From Desulfuromonas versatilis (GTDB lineage Bacteria > Desulfobacterota > Desulfuromonadia > Desulfuromonadales > NIT-T3): DNA of 64,000 nt. The DNA lies in assembly GCF_019704135.1 (NCBI RefSeq), contig NZ_AP024355.1, forward strand, positions 2,846,001-2,910,000. The letters are read 5' to 3'. The notes under the pieces were generated by a model. That model searched no databases and had not been told where the DNA came from. It was given only the letters and a program-made list of their open reading frames with translations. Numbering within the stretch: the stretch's first letter is position 1; the number at the start of each line of letters is the position of its first letter. The translations under genes were made by a program, and so were the position numbers. Below are positions 40,517-47,692 of this stretch, one piece after another.

Positions 40517-41035
40517 CTACTTGCCGGTGCCTTCGAAATACCAGGCCCCCTGCAGCAGGTCGGCGGCGGCGATGACCACCTGGTCGCCCTGCACGGTGCG
40601 GTTCAGCGGCGCGGGGTTGCAGCCGCCCTTGGCCTCGTTGATCATGTTGGAGCGGAATTTCTGGTCGCAGTTGTTGCAGACCATGTGGTTGCCTTCCTGG
40701 CGATACCCCTTTTTCTCCCGGTAGCAGACATCGCAGGTATCGAGTGCGGCGCGGATCACCCCGTCCTCGCTCTTGAGAACGAAGAAGTCGATGATCTTTT
40801 GGCCATCCTGGAAGCTGAAGAAGTGGGCCTGGCCGTCGCTGACCTTGGCTACCGGGATGGTGATCTGCCCGCCCGTGGCGCTCACCAGCGGATACTTGCA
40901 GGCGTTGGCGCCCATGTACTGCCAGCCGAGAAACCCGCCGCCGACCAGCAGCACCAGCGCGATGACGATGACCGGCAGCAAGCTCTTCTTCTTGCCCTGC
41001 TCGAATTGAGCGCGTTTTTTGTTGCGATCTGACAT
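40517..41035 (-). CDS. DUF2318-like membrane-anchored protein
   Basis: A 172-residue protein with one N-terminal membrane helix (LLPVIVIALVLLVGGGFLGW) and an extracytoplasmic domain. The domain carries CDVC (101-104), CNNC (120-123) and a later GGCNP Cys at 139, arranged like a DUF2318 domain. DUF2318 proteins occur with iron permeases and FtsX-type ABC genes in other bacteria, and a redox or metal-binding role is suspected, not proven. It lies 9 bp upstream of the permease gene. Confidence 0.75.
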   Translation of the reverse strand: MSDRNKKRAQFEQGKKKSLLPVIVIALVLLVGGGFLGWQYMGANACKYPLVSATGGQITIPVAKVSDGQAHFFSFQDGQKIIDFFVLKSEDGVIRAALDTCDVCYREKKGYRQEGNHMVCNNCDQKFRSNMINEAKGGCNPAPLNRTVQGDQVVIAAADLLQGAWYFEGTGK

Positions 41036-41136
41036 ATCTGTAGGCTCCTTATTCCCTGAATACTTCTAAAAATGCTTAGATTTTTTTCCAGAGGTTTTCA
41101 CTGATCACTAATTACTCATCACTTCTCACTGATTTT

Positions 41137-41982
41137 TCACCCGCAGCACGACCCGCCGCAGCCGCCGCCGGCAGCGGCCTTGAGAGCCGGATCGTAAACC
41201 TCCACCGAGGTGGTGCTGGAGAGGTTCTTGAACCAGCTGTTCAACTTGACCTGGCGCGCGGCGGGGTCGGTCTCCCCGGCCACAACGTGGTCCTCGATGT
41301 TGCGGTTGATGATCAGGTCCTCCTTGACCCGCGCGGCGAATTCCTCCTCGCCGCCGAAACGGGCCTGGATCATGGCATCGAAATTGGGCATGCCGGCGCG
41401 CATCTTCTCGATCTCCGCGGCCACTTCGCCATCCTGAACCACCACGCGGTTCTGCTCGGCGGCCAGCAGCAGCAGTTCGCGCTGCAGCATTTCCTGCCAG
41501 ACGCCGCGCCGCAGGCCCGGCTCCATGTCGGCGGTCGCCTTGGGGCTGCGACGCTCGGCGAGGCGTTTTTCGAAGTCGGCGCGGCTGACCAGGCGATCGC
41601 CGATCTTGGCGACGTAGTCCTTGGCCAGGCGGCTGGCATCCTCGCGCAGGGCGCGGTAGTCGGCGGCTGAGAGATTGCGGCTGAGCTCGGCCGGATAGCC
41701 GGCTTCGCTGATCCTGGCGGCGATCGCCTCGGTATCGATGCTCGCGGCCGCGTATTCGACCTTGGCCCGGCCGCTGGTGACGTTGACATCGACACTGCCG
41801 ACGCCCTCCACCCCGGCCAAAGCGTTCTGGATGTTCTTGGCGCAGGAGCCGCAGGTCATCTTCTGCACCTTATATTCGGCCAACCCGTATTCGCCGCCGT
41901 CGGAAAAACCCGACCAGGCGAAGGCACCGATCGCCACCAGGGCCACAACAACCACCAGACTGAGTACAACGCGCATCTTCAT
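41137..41982 (-). CDS. Periplasmic fusion of heavy-metal-associated (HMA) domain and SurA-like domain
   Basis: A 281-residue protein. Residues 1-25 are a membrane anchor or signal (VLSLVVVVALVAIGAFAWSG). Residues 36-98 form an HMA domain with the metal-binding MTCGSCAKN (Cys44 and Cys47) and the usual GVGSVDVNVTSGRAKVEY. Residues about 105-250 are helical and resemble the SurA N-terminal chaperone domain (RRGVWQEMLQRELLLLAAEQ, VRVKEDLIINRNIEDHV-like). The end is a Cys-rich tail CGGSCCG. Combining a soft-metal chaperone with a protein-folding module in the periplasm is unusual. The ATG at 41982 has AAAGGAG. Confidence 0.8.
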   Translation of the reverse strand: MKMRVVLSLVVVVALVAIGAFAWSGFSDGGEYGLAEYKVQKMTCGSCAKNIQNALAGVEGVGSVDVNVTSGRAKVEYAAASIDTEAIAARISEAGYPAELSRNLSAADYRALREDASRLAKDYVAKIGDRLVSRADFEKRLAERRSPKATADMEPGLRRGVWQEMLQRELLLLAAEQNRVVVQDGEVAAEIEKMRAGMPNFDAMIQARFGGEEEFAARVKEDLIINRNIEDHVVAGETDPAARQVKLNSWFKNLSSTTSVEVYDPALKAAAGGGCGGSCCG

Positions 41983-42267
41983 GGGATAACTTTTCTCCTT
42001 TTGAAAAAAATGAGCCTTTTAGTGTCGTGCTCAGGACTTCAGGAGGCGAACCGAAGAACTGTTTCGGTCTCCGTAGACCACTTCACAAGCCGTGCCAGCC
42101 AGAAACAAGGGACTGGGCTTAACAATATCGGGGAGTTGGAAGGTTAAGCCAGCCGCAGGAGAGTCCTTGTCTGTTGGATATCCCCCAGCGGATGTTGAAT
42201 ATTCTGCAGTCGCTTCACCTTCGGAAGTGCGGTCGAAACAACCAGTGGCAGGCCCCGAGCCCCGGGT
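41983..42267. other. Unexplained intergenic region with several hairpins
   Basis: This 285-bp gap between the DUF5714 and HMA genes has short perfect inverted repeats, for example GGCTTAAC / GTTAAGCC (about 42117-42148), GGTCT / AGACC (about 42066-42079) and CCGAA / TTCGG (about 42051-42067). On the minus strand it is a long leader of the HMA gene. It is also open in frame with the upstream gene for about 77 codons beyond its stop, with low GC at third positions. I cannot match it to a known riboswitch. Confidence 0.4.
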
Positions 42268-42990
42268 TCAGAGGGGTCCTTCGCCAGGGGGAAAATAACT
42301 GCACCTTGTCATGGCGCATTCCCGGTTGCGGGCCACATCCCGGCAAATGGCCCGGCCGGTAGCCGCAGGCAGATCAATGCCCAACTCCTCCCCAAGAAAC
42401 CGGCGCCCCTCACGCACCGCGTTGCGCAGCGCCCGCTTGCAGCAGCGCGCCTCGCCGTCGCCGGCGGCGATCAGCCCCAGGGCTGAGGCGCGGTTGGCCA
42501 GGGCCCGCTCTTTGCCCTTGAGCGGGGTCGCACCGGTCAGCAGACTGACCGCCACCCCCAGGGAGATCCCCGCACCGCAGCCGCCCAGATAGCCGCAGGC
42601 TCCGCCGGGGACCTGCATGCCGCGGCGCAGGGCTTCGGCAACCGCGTTGTCGGGGATGTGGCGCCCTGCTTTGGCCACCGCCAGCAACAGGGCCAGGGCG
42701 ACCATGGGATGGTGCTCCGGGCCGTGCATGGGCAGGGCGGGCAACTGCAGGAGTTCCTCGAGGATCTGCTCGGGCGCTGCACCCCGCACCCGCCCGGCGA
42801 GTTTTTCCAAAACCGCCAGGGAACCGGCGCCGTGACAGCTATCGCAGACGTAATGCCCATCGGGACAGCAGATGAGAGAGGTGCCGGCCTGCCCGCAGTA
42901 CTGGCAGGAAACCGCTTTGGCCTCTTGGGCGTAAATCAGATCCGCGCCGCAGACCATACAGTGTTGCGCCTGTGGAACTTGTGGTGGCAT
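42268..42990 (-). CDS. DUF5714-like cysteine-rich protein
   Basis: A 240-residue soluble protein of unknown function. The N-terminus has zinc-ribbon CxxC pairs (HCMVCGAD, SCQYCG, CCPDGHYVCDSCHG). The core contains HGPEHHPMVALALLLAVAKA near 90, GGACGYLGGCGAGISLGVAV near 130 and CCKRALRNAV near 185, and the end has CRDVARNRECAMTRC. The pattern of conserved cysteines suggests a metal or Fe-S site, and I place it in DUF5714 from memory of such proteins. AAGGAGAG precedes the ATG. It is the first minus-strand gene of the 38-43 kb set. Confidence 0.65.
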   Translation of the reverse strand: MPPQVPQAQHCMVCGADLIYAQEAKAVSCQYCGQAGTSLICCPDGHYVCDSCHGAGSLAVLEKLAGRVRGAAPEQILEELLQLPALPMHGPEHHPMVALALLLAVAKAGRHIPDNAVAEALRRGMQVPGGACGYLGGCGAGISLGVAVSLLTGATPLKGKERALANRASALGLIAAGDGEARCCKRALRNAVREGRRFLGEELGIDLPAATGRAICRDVARNRECAMTRCSYFPPGEGPL

Positions 42991-43223
42991 GAGGGGCTCT
43001 CCTTGAATGTGATCACAACCTCCAAATTAACCGATGATGCATTGCGGAGTCAAAGTGGAGGTTTTTTTGCAGATACACCGGAGCGGCCCACCGCCAAGGG
43101 CTGACAACGCGGTGGCAGCAAAGGGGGCGGGAATTTAAAAAGGTATAATTCCGACCTTTACGAAACTCAGACGGGGAAAAAGCTTGCTAAAATGGAATTG
43201 AAACCACCAGGCAGGAGGACGCT

Positions 43224-43367
43224 ATGAAAATATCCCAAGTGCTTCTCGATCATCCTCTCGAAGTCTGTTTCTGGGGTTTTTTTCTCGGCCTGGTGGTGAT
43301 GGGCCTGGTCAAGGGGCTGCTAAATACCTGGTCGTGGCGGGACGAGGAGCATCTGCATGATCATTGA
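43224..43367 (+). CDS. Small predicted membrane protein (47 residues)
   Basis: A short frame starting MKISQVLLDHPLEVCFWGFF with one hydrophobic segment (FWGFFLGLVVMGLVKGLLNT), followed by a Trp/charged stretch and a His-rich end (EEHLHDH). GGAGG lies 6-7 nt upstream of the ATG. It is transcribed opposite to its neighbours, in the gap between the DUF5714 gene and the dtxR-feo genes. The His/Asp tail and the location suggest a link to metal transport, but this is only inference. Small size leaves some chance that it is not translated. Confidence 0.6.
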   Translation: MKISQVLLDHPLEVCFWGFFLGLVVMGLVKGLLNTWSWRDEEHLHDH

Positions 43368-43400
43368 AGCGAGGGGACCCAGCGGCCCACCCTCACCCCG

Positions 43401-43424
43401 CCCCTCTCCCTGAGGGAGAGGGGG
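43401..43424. repeat. Palindromic intergenic repeat
   Basis: CCCCTCTCCC (43401-43410) and GGGAGAGGGG (43414-43423/24) form a perfect inverted repeat around TGA, preceded by CCCTCACCCCG. It sits just after the small ORF and before the dtxR terminator. The form is that of a dispersed extragenic palindrome seen in many GC-rich genomes. Confidence 0.55.
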
Positions 43425-43432
43425 ATTAAACG

Positions 43433-43462
43433 CAAAAAGGGAGCGAAAGCCGCTCCCGTTTT
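43433..43462 (-). terminator. Intrinsic terminator of the feo operon
   Basis: Stem GGGAGCG (43439-43445) / CGCTCCC (43451-43457) with a 5-nt loop. On the minus strand it is followed by TTTTTG and preceded by AAAA. It ends the feoB - Cys-rich protein - dtxR transcript. Confidence 0.88.
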
Positions 43463-43489
43463 GCCTTTCTCATCTTTGCCCCCTCGGGG

Positions 43490-44137
43490 TCACCCCTTGC
43501 GCACGAAAATCTCCCGGGCCAGTTCGGTGTCCACGGCGAATTCGGAATGGCCGACCTTGAAGACGAAGGTCGGGTAGGTGCGGGTCAACAGCAGCTGGTT
43601 GCCCGGCAGCACGCCCATGCTCATCAGCTTTTGCATCTTCTTGGTGTCGCCGGTGGCGAAGTAGGCGATCTCGGCCTTTTCTCCCGCCTTGAGTTCGGTC
43701 ATGGCGACCACCCCCACCTCCCCCTGGCGGCGGGCCTGTTCGCAGCACTCGCCGGGCGGGATGGGGTTGCCGTGGGGACAGGTGGTGGGGTGGTTGAGCA
43801 GGGTGCAGATCTTGGTGTCGACCCCCTGGTGCAGCAGGTGCTCGAACTCGCAGGCCTTGGCGTTTCCGGCGGCCCCCTTGAGGTTGAGCACGTCCATCAT
43901 CAGCCGCTCGGCGAGCCGGTGGCGGCGCACGGTCATGCGCGCCTCGGGCCTGCCCTCGGGGCGCAGGTAGACGCGCTCGTCCTTGACCTCGACATAGGCG
44001 AGCCGATCGAGCTCGCCCAGCGCTTCGTCAGTCGGGCCGATCCCCAGGGTTTCGAAACTCGCCGCGTTGTCCCCCTGCTCCTCGGTGGCGATCCACAGGG
44101 CCTCGAGAATTTCCTCTGCCTTGGCGGAAATCTTCAT
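43490..44137 (-). CDS. DtxR-family metal-dependent regulator with FeoA-like C-terminal domain
   Basis: A 215-residue protein. Residues 1-60 form a winged helix (MKISAKAEEILEALWIATEE). Residues 60-130 are the metal-binding and dimer domain, with ACEFEHLLHQGV (Cys, Glu and His ligands) and LLNHPTTCPHGNPIP. Residues 140-215 are an SH3-like FeoA domain (TELKAGEKAEIAYFATGDTK, LMSMGVLPGNQLLL). DtxR/MntR proteins sense Fe(II) or Mn(II); here the place directly after feoB argues for iron. It may serve as both the operon's FeoA and its regulator. The start at 44137 is the only one consistent with the family. Confidence 0.88.
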   Translation of the reverse strand: MKISAKAEEILEALWIATEEQGDNAASFETLGIGPTDEALGELDRLAYVEVKDERVYLRPEGRPEARMTVRRHRLAERLMMDVLNLKGAAGNAKACEFEHLLHQGVDTKICTLLNHPTTCPHGNPIPPGECCEQARRQGEVGVVAMTELKAGEKAEIAYFATGDTKKMQKLMSMGVLPGNQLLLTRTYPTFVFKVGHSEFAVDTELAREIFVRKG

Positions 44138-44141
44138 CAGA

Positions 44142-44327
44142 CTACTTCTCTCCTTTTTCGGGGTCGGCCTTGAGCCAGCGCTTGAGCAGCCGGGGCGGCG
44201 CCGGGTTCTCGTAGCCGCAGTGGGGACAGCAGATCTTGTGGCAGCCGCCGGACATGGGGCAGCCACCGCACCCTTTCTTGGTCTCGCTGTCCAAGGATAT
44301 CTGCTTGCCGCAGAAGCCGCAAATCAT
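44142..44327 (-). CDS. Small cysteine-rich protein between feoB and dtxR
   Basis: A 61-residue protein with ten cysteines: MICGFCGKQI, KKGCGGCPMSGGCHKICCPH CGYENP. The CGGC-x4-C-x3-CC-x2-C pattern can bind an Fe-S cluster or zinc. It begins one base after the feoB stop region and ends 4 bp before dtxR, so it is co-translated with both. It takes the place of FeoC in enterobacterial feo operons, but it is not FeoC-like in sequence. I propose an accessory role in iron transport. Confidence 0.7.
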   Translation of the reverse strand: MICGFCGKQISLDSETKKGCGGCPMSGGCHKICCPHCGYENPAPPRLLKRWLKADPEKGEK

Positions 44328-44328
44328 A

Positions 44329-46290
44329 TCAGAGAATTCCGGTGAGCAGCAGGAAACGGTTGAGCAGCCAGCCGCTGCTGAAAGCCAGCAGGGTGACGAA
44401 GGCGAAAATCCCCAAGGAGACTTTCCAGCCGCGTTCCTTCTTCATCATCAGAAACTGGGCCACGCAGGGGACAAACAGGGTCAGGGTCACCGCCGCCACG
44501 GTCAGCTGAACCGGCGACAGCAGCCCTGCGGTCTGCAGGTCGTAGAGCCCGGCGGCGCCGAAATCCCGGCGGAAAAAGCCGAAAATGAAGGCGGCCGAGG
44601 CCTGCGAAGGGAGCCCGAGGGCGCTCATGACCGGATTGAGCAGGGCGACCAGCCCGTCGAGAACCCCGGTCATCTTGCCGGCCCAGAGCAGCACCGAAGC
44701 GATGATGAACAAGGGGAAGATCTCCAGGAAGTACCACTGCATCCGGGTCAGGGTCTTAACCAGCACGTTGCGCGCCTGGGGCAGGCGCAGCGGCGGCAGC
44801 TCCATGTAGAACATCGGCCGCTCGCCGGGGACGACCTTGGCGGCCAGAAAGCCGATGACCAGGAAAATCAGCGCCATGCACAGCGACCAGACCCAGAGCG
44901 CCCCCGGGACCTCGGAGAGCAGGCCGAGGATCACCCCCAGTTGGGCGCTGCAGGGGATGGCCAGGGCCAGCAGCACCGTGGCGATAATCCGCTCGCGCAC
45001 CGTCTCCAGGGTGCGGGTGACCATGGTGGCCATGGTGTCGCAGCCGAAGCCGAGCACCATGGGGATCACCGCGCGGCCGTTGAGCCCGATTCTCTTGAAA
45101 ATCCGGTCGACCAGCATGGCCAGGCGCGGGAAGTAGCCGGTATCCTCGATGACCGAAAAGACCAGGAAAAACGTGCCGACGATGGGCAGCACCAGGGCCA
45201 CCGCGTAGCGCACCCCGAGGGTGAACACGCCGTACTCGCCCACCAGCAGCTCGTTCAGCCAGTACCAGGGGATCCAGCGGTTGGCATGGTCGATCACCCA
45301 GGGATTGATGCTCTCCTCGAACAGCGACCCTTCGAGAAAATCGACGATGGTGCCGGCGCCGAACCCGCCGACGAAATGATACAGCCCGAAATACAGCACC
45401 GCCAGCAGGATCGGGAACCCCGTCCAGGGGTTGAGGGTCAGGTTCGATAACCGCTCGCCCAGAGTCGGCCCGTGCCGGTCGTCCTGCTTCACCACCCCGT
45501 CGAGCAGCCCCCTGCAGACCCGCTTGCGCTCCAGGTTGATGCGCAGGTGCAGGTCGGTGCGCCGTTCAAAGACCGTCCGGTTGACCTCCTGCTCGATCTC
45601 GGCGAAGCGTTCCGCTTCGGCGCTCCTCACCAGTTCGAGGACCTCCTCGTCCTTTTGCAGCAGCAGCAGCGCCAGGGCCCGGCCGTTCAGGGCGTATTCG
45701 CCCTGCAGAAGGGAGCCCACCCGCAGGATGTCCCGTTCGAGGTCGGTGGCATAGCCGAAAACCGCGCGCCGGGAAGAGTCGAAGGCAGCAATGGCCTCGC
45801 GCACTTCCTTAAGCCCGCGGCGCCGGGCCATGGCCGCGCCGATAACCGGGATGTTGAGCTTTTCCTGCAGCAGGGACAGATCGATCTGCATGCCCAACCG
45901 CGCGGCCTCGTCCATGATGTTGACCACCAGGATCAGCGGCAGGCCGGCCTCGGCGAGCTGCAGGGTCATCGGCAGCATCCGGTCGAGGTTGCGGGCGTCG
46001 ATGACATGAAGAACGACGTGGGGAGTTTCCTGCAGCAGAATCTGCCGGGCCACCCGCTCTTCCTCGGTAATCGGCAAAATCGAATACATCCCCGGCGTAT
46101 CGAGAACCTCATAGCGGGTGCCGGCGATTTCACAGTGGCCGCGGGAAACCTCCACGGAGGTCCCGGGGTAGTTGGAGACGGTGGTGTAGGCACCGGTAAG
46201 GGCGTTGAACAGAACGCTCTTGCCGACATTGGGATTGCCCACCAGGATGATCTTGCGGACCCGCGTTTCAGTTGATATGCCAGAAGTCAT
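44329..46290 (-). CDS. feoB: Ferrous iron transport protein B
   Basis: Inner-membrane Fe(II) transporter of 653 residues. The N-terminal G domain has GNPNVGKSVLFNALTGAYTT (G1), DTPGMYSI (G3) and VVNIMDEA (G4). Two Gate/nucleoside-recognition domains follow from about residue 270, with VLGFGCDTMATMVTRTLET (conserved Cys) near 400, ending in hydrophobic segments. A Fur box sits directly upstream (46313-46331). Shine-Dalgarno is weak. It is shorter than E. coli FeoB (773) but normal for this group. Confidence 0.95.
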   Translation of the reverse strand: MTSGISTETRVRKIILVGNPNVGKSVLFNALTGAYTTVSNYPGTSVEVSRGHCEIAGTRYEVLDTPGMYSILPITEEERVARQILLQETPHVVLHVIDARNLDRMLPMTLQLAEAGLPLILVVNIMDEAARLGMQIDLSLLQEKLNIPVIGAAMARRRGLKEVREAIAAFDSSRRAVFGYATDLERDILRVGSLLQGEYALNGRALALLLLQKDEEVLELVRSAEAERFAEIEQEVNRTVFERRTDLHLRINLERKRVCRGLLDGVVKQDDRHGPTLGERLSNLTLNPWTGFPILLAVLYFGLYHFVGGFGAGTIVDFLEGSLFEESINPWVIDHANRWIPWYWLNELLVGEYGVFTLGVRYAVALVLPIVGTFFLVFSVIEDTGYFPRLAMLVDRIFKRIGLNGRAVIPMVLGFGCDTMATMVTRTLETVRERIIATVLLALAIPCSAQLGVILGLLSEVPGALWVWSLCMALIFLVIGFLAAKVVPGERPMFYMELPPLRLPQARNVLVKTLTRMQWYFLEIFPLFIIASVLLWAGKMTGVLDGLVALLNPVMSALGLPSQASAAFIFGFFRRDFGAAGLYDLQTAGLLSPVQLTVAAVTLTLFVPCVAQFLMMKKERGWKVSLGIFAFVTLLAFSSGWLLNRFLLLTGIL

Positions 46291-46312
46291 TAAGGAATGC
46301 TCAGCTGCTTAA

Positions 46313-46331
46313 GATTGAAAATCATTATCAG
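46313..46331 (-). promoter_or_regulatory. Fur box upstream of feoB
   Basis: On the minus strand TGATAATGATTTTCAATC closely follows the classical GATAATGATAATCATTATC site (about 14 of 19 positions). It lies 25-40 bp upstream of the feoB ATG, as expected for iron repression by the Fur protein encoded next door. Confidence 0.75.
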
Positions 46332-46339
46332 GCCTGGGT

Positions 46340-46367
46340 AAAAAAATTTTTGCTCAGGTTTCTGAGC
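46340..46367 (-). terminator. Intrinsic terminator of fur, overlapping its stop codon
   Basis: Stem GCTCAG (46352-46357) / CTGAGC (46362-46367) includes the last fur codons and its TGA. On the minus strand it is followed by A5 and then T7. It is compact and separates fur from the feoB promoter and Fur box. Confidence 0.75.
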
Positions 46368-46785
46368 ATTTGGCGCACAGGCCGTAAAGTTCGAGGCGGT
46401 GCCGGGAGATCTTGAAGCCGTGGGTCCGGGCCACTTCGTCCTGCAGCTGCTCGATGCGGGGGTCCTCGAACTCCAGGATGGCCCCGCAAGCGGTGCAAAC
46501 CAGGTGGTCATGGTGCTCCTCGCTGGTACTCGACTCGTAGCGGGTCTGGCCGTCGCCAAAATGGCGCTCCTCGGCGATACCGCTTTCGGCGAACAGCTTC
46601 AGGGTTCGATAAACCGTGGCATAGCCGATGCTCGGATGCTTTTTGCGCAGCCGCAGGTAAAGCTCTTCGGTGGAGAGGTGCGAAGGGCAGCGCAGGAATT
46701 CATCGAGAATGATTTCCCGCTGCCTGGTCGTTTTCAGTCCCTTTTGGGCCAAGTAGTCGGAAAAACTCTTTTTCAGTGGAGCCAT
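46354..46785 (-). CDS. fur: Ferric uptake regulator Fur
   Basis: A 143-residue Fur-family repressor. The winged helix spans residues 1-80 (LKTTRQREIILDEFLRCPSH, IGYATVYRTLKLFAESGIAE). The metal/dimer domain has HHDHLVCTACGAILEFEDPR with two His ligands and the first CxxC, and LYGLCAKC as the second CxxC structural zinc pair. The HHDH and EFEDP phrases favour Fur over Zur or PerR. It lies immediately upstream of feoB with a terminator between. A perfect palindrome lies in front of its start (46801-46817). Confidence 0.9.
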   Translation of the reverse strand: MAPLKKSFSDYLAQKGLKTTRQREIILDEFLRCPSHLSTEELYLRLRKKHPSIGYATVYRTLKLFAESGIAEERHFGDGQTRYESSTSEEHHDHLVCTACGAILEFEDPRIEQLQDEVARTHGFKISRHRLELYGLCAKCSET

Positions 46786-46800
46786 CAGTCTCTCATCCGG

Positions 46801-46817
46801 TTGAATTCGAAATTCAA
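46801..46817. promoter_or_regulatory. Palindromic operator candidate upstream of fur
   Basis: TTGAATTCGAAATTCAA is a perfect 7-3-7 inverted repeat 16 bp upstream of the fur ATG. It does not match the 7-1-7 Fur consensus, so it may be a site for fur autoregulation of a variant type or for another regulator. Confidence 0.5.
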
Positions 46818-46936
46818 CTTAAGGCAGCCCAGGGGAATCTGTCAAGGGCAAACGAGCGGAGGGCGCGGACCGACGGCACACAACGGCCGACGCCCTGAGC
46901 GTTGCCCACCCCGCCCCTCCCAGCCGGTTCCCAGTT

Positions 46937-47686
46937 TCAGCCGGTCATCGGGACCCAGCGGTACAGGTACCCGGAGAGCATGCCGAACATGTCGAAGAAA
47001 AGCAGAACCCCGGCGATCATCAACAGCACCCCGGTAATGATCTCCAGGATCCGGATATGCTTGCGGAATTTGTTGAAGAAACCCAGAAAGCCGTGGAAGA
47101 GCAAGCCTGAGAGCAGAAACGGCACACCCAGGCCGGCCGAATAGGCGCTGAGCAGAACGATTCCCTTGGTGGCGCCGCCCGAAGTGCCGGCCACCAGGGT
47201 GAGGATGCCGCCGAGAATCGGGCCGATGCAGGGGGTCCAGCCGGCGGCGAAGGCCAGCCCGACCAGGAAGGTGCCGACAAAGCCGTGAGGCTTGTTGTGA
47301 ATCTGCACGCGTTTTTCACCGAGCAGGATGCCGAAATGGAACAGCCCGCTCATGTGCACCCCGAACAGAAAGATCAGGATGCCGCCTATCTTCTGCACCC
47401 AGCCCAACCCCTCGCGCAGGTGCTCCTGAAAGGTGAAGGAGGCGAGCCCCGCCACCGCGCCGAGGGTGATGAAGACCGCCGAAAAGCCGCAGATGAAGAT
47501 CAGCGAATGGAACAGCACCGCCAGACGCACCTTGGCGTCGGGGTGGGCGTCCTTGAGCTGGCCGAAGGACAGCCCGGTGATATAGGTGATGTAGGAGGGA
47601 ATCAGCGGCAGCACGCAGGGGGAAAAGAAGGAAAGGATCCCTGCCGTGAAGGCAATCCAGAGTGTGATGTCGGCGCCGCCTTCCAT
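46937..47686 (-). CDS. ccdA: Cytochrome c biogenesis thiol transporter CcdA
   Basis: A 249-residue membrane protein with six to seven segments that carries reducing power to periplasmic thiols. The two family Cys motifs are visible: SFFSPCVLPLIPSYI near residue 20-34 and AAGWTPCIGPILGGILTLVA near 150-170. It starts 6 bp after a TlpA/ResA-like thioredoxin gene, its usual partner, so the pair would keep apocytochrome c or other periplasmic Cys reduced, a need in multi-heme cytochrome producers. Confidence 0.92.
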   Translation of the reverse strand: MEGGADITLWIAFTAGILSFFSPCVLPLIPSYITYITGLSFGQLKDAHPDAKVRLAVLFHSLIFICGFSAVFITLGAVAGLASFTFQEHLREGLGWVQKIGGILIFLFGVHMSGLFHFGILLGEKRVQIHNKPHGFVGTFLVGLAFAAGWTPCIGPILGGILTLVAGTSGGATKGIVLLSAYSAGLGVPFLLSGLLFHGFLGFFNKFRKHIRILEIITGVLLMIAGVLLFFDMFGMLSGYLYRWVPMTG

Positions 47687-47692
47687 ACGTGA

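Noticed and set aside
41983-42267. Cobalamin riboswitch or group II intron domain V
   Set aside because: A GCCACTG-like and a GAGCC...GGTTC-like string occur, but the surrounding conserved elements are missing, so no known class can be assigned.
42268-42270. UGA as selenocysteine in the DUF5714 gene
   Set aside because: The frame stays open after TGA, but no clear SECIS hairpin follows, and the extension has lower third-position GC than real genes here. The normal stop is the simpler reading.
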